A stretch of DNA of 64,000 bases. Origin: Ostrinia nubilalis (lineage: Eukaryota > Arthropoda > Insecta > Lepidoptera > Crambidae). The notes below the pieces were generated by a model, which was not told where the DNA came from, did no database searches, and saw only the letters and a program-made list of their open reading frames with translations. The DNA is taken from the NCBI RefSeq assembly GCF_963855985.1, contig NC_087093.1, positions 16,011,001 through 16,075,000 of the forward strand, written 5' to 3'. The position numbers and the translations under genes were made by a program. This document shows positions 63,543 to 64,000 of this stretch, in pieces. The first letter of the stretch is position 1. Each line of letters begins with the position of its first letter.

Positions 63543-63729
63543 CTCGTATATCTAGCTCCAGCAACAATGGTACAGTTGGAAACATAATCCACGGGTATCG
63601 CGTCGAAGACGTTCGTTTTATTGCCAATGAAGTAGTGGTTGAGTCCTCTGGCCACGTCAAAGGATACTCCTGTGACACTGTACCAGTTGTCCAGCCAACC
63701 AGGCACTGGGTCTCTGTATGTCGAATTAA
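63543..63729 (-). CDS. Fatty acyl-CoA reductase, first exon in window
   Basis: 187 bp between TTTTCAG (63731-63730) and GTATGT (63542). It encodes DPVPGWLDNWYSVTG and then DAIPVDYVSNCTIVAG, the end of the reductase domain that closes over the substrate in this family. The gene continues upstream beyond 64000; 63732-64000 shows no exon. The name follows from this exon and the three downstream ones together. Confidence 0.9.
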
Positions 63730-64000
63730 CTGAAAATAAAACAAACCTGTTTCAAATATTCGCGAATCGTCTCGTTCCCACGGCTGCAACTCCTGTGTAG
63801 CCAAGATCTACGGCTTGACCGCCAATAAAAACGCAACCAGTGAAGCTCAAGTTTGTCCCGGGGGAAAGTTAAACTGTCATTGGACTCGCAACAAAATTAA
63901 TAAGAAGAACATAAGAGGAGTTCGAAGTTATCAATTGTTATCGCAGTCTCATGTGACCGTTTAGGGTTTGATGTGAAGTAAAGTATTTTTTTTATGTAAA

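Overview
The window looks like transposon-dense DNA from a moth or butterfly (Lepidoptera). It is AT-rich. It carries tRNA-derived SINEs, RTE-like and jockey-like LINE ends, Ty3/gypsy and BEL/Pao LTR elements, piggyBac and hAT remnants, and many short palindromic elements. Only three host genes are recognisable: two intronless arrestin-domain (alpha-arrestin-like) genes facing each other (28418-29446 + and 30327-31322 -), and the last four coding exons of a fatty acyl-CoA reductase on the minus strand (61777-63729), whose 5' part lies beyond the right edge. Order, species and TE family names are inferred from sequence features and recalled family traits; no database was searched.

Layout. 1-2862 is one copy (A) of a duplicated segment whose second copy (B) is scattered over 31399-38680. 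Each copy has its own later insertions: a foldback element and a SINE in A; a BEL/Pao deletion element, a CAGGGTG element and a 3.8-kb block in B. 3137-13637 is a nest: an inverted-repeat element split by a jockey-like LINE, itself split by a two-ORF LINE, next to a long palindrome that contains a 2.1-kb element full of GATTACCCCGAC motifs, which in turn holds a dead LINE. 15684-27316 is a young gypsy element with two tandem arrays in its leader and no reverse transcriptase core. Its 3' region holds a SINE and a second, apparently intact, opposite-strand gypsy element (21237-26772) with identical LTRs.

27317-31398 holds the arrestin pair. 34149-60033 is mostly gene-poor repeat DNA: two large palindromes (50447-51515 and 53123-55416), a hAT-like element with an 8-bp target duplication, a mariner-like element, LINE ends, two piggyBac-type elements with TTAA duplications, and a large family of ACTAGC...GCCCGC interspersed repeats. 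60943-63729 holds small inverted-repeat elements, several inside introns of the reductase gene.

The host genes do not form a pathway together. The window's main interest is its nested mobile DNA, which gives a readable order of insertions, and the duplication, which predicts another arrestin-type gene just left of the window.
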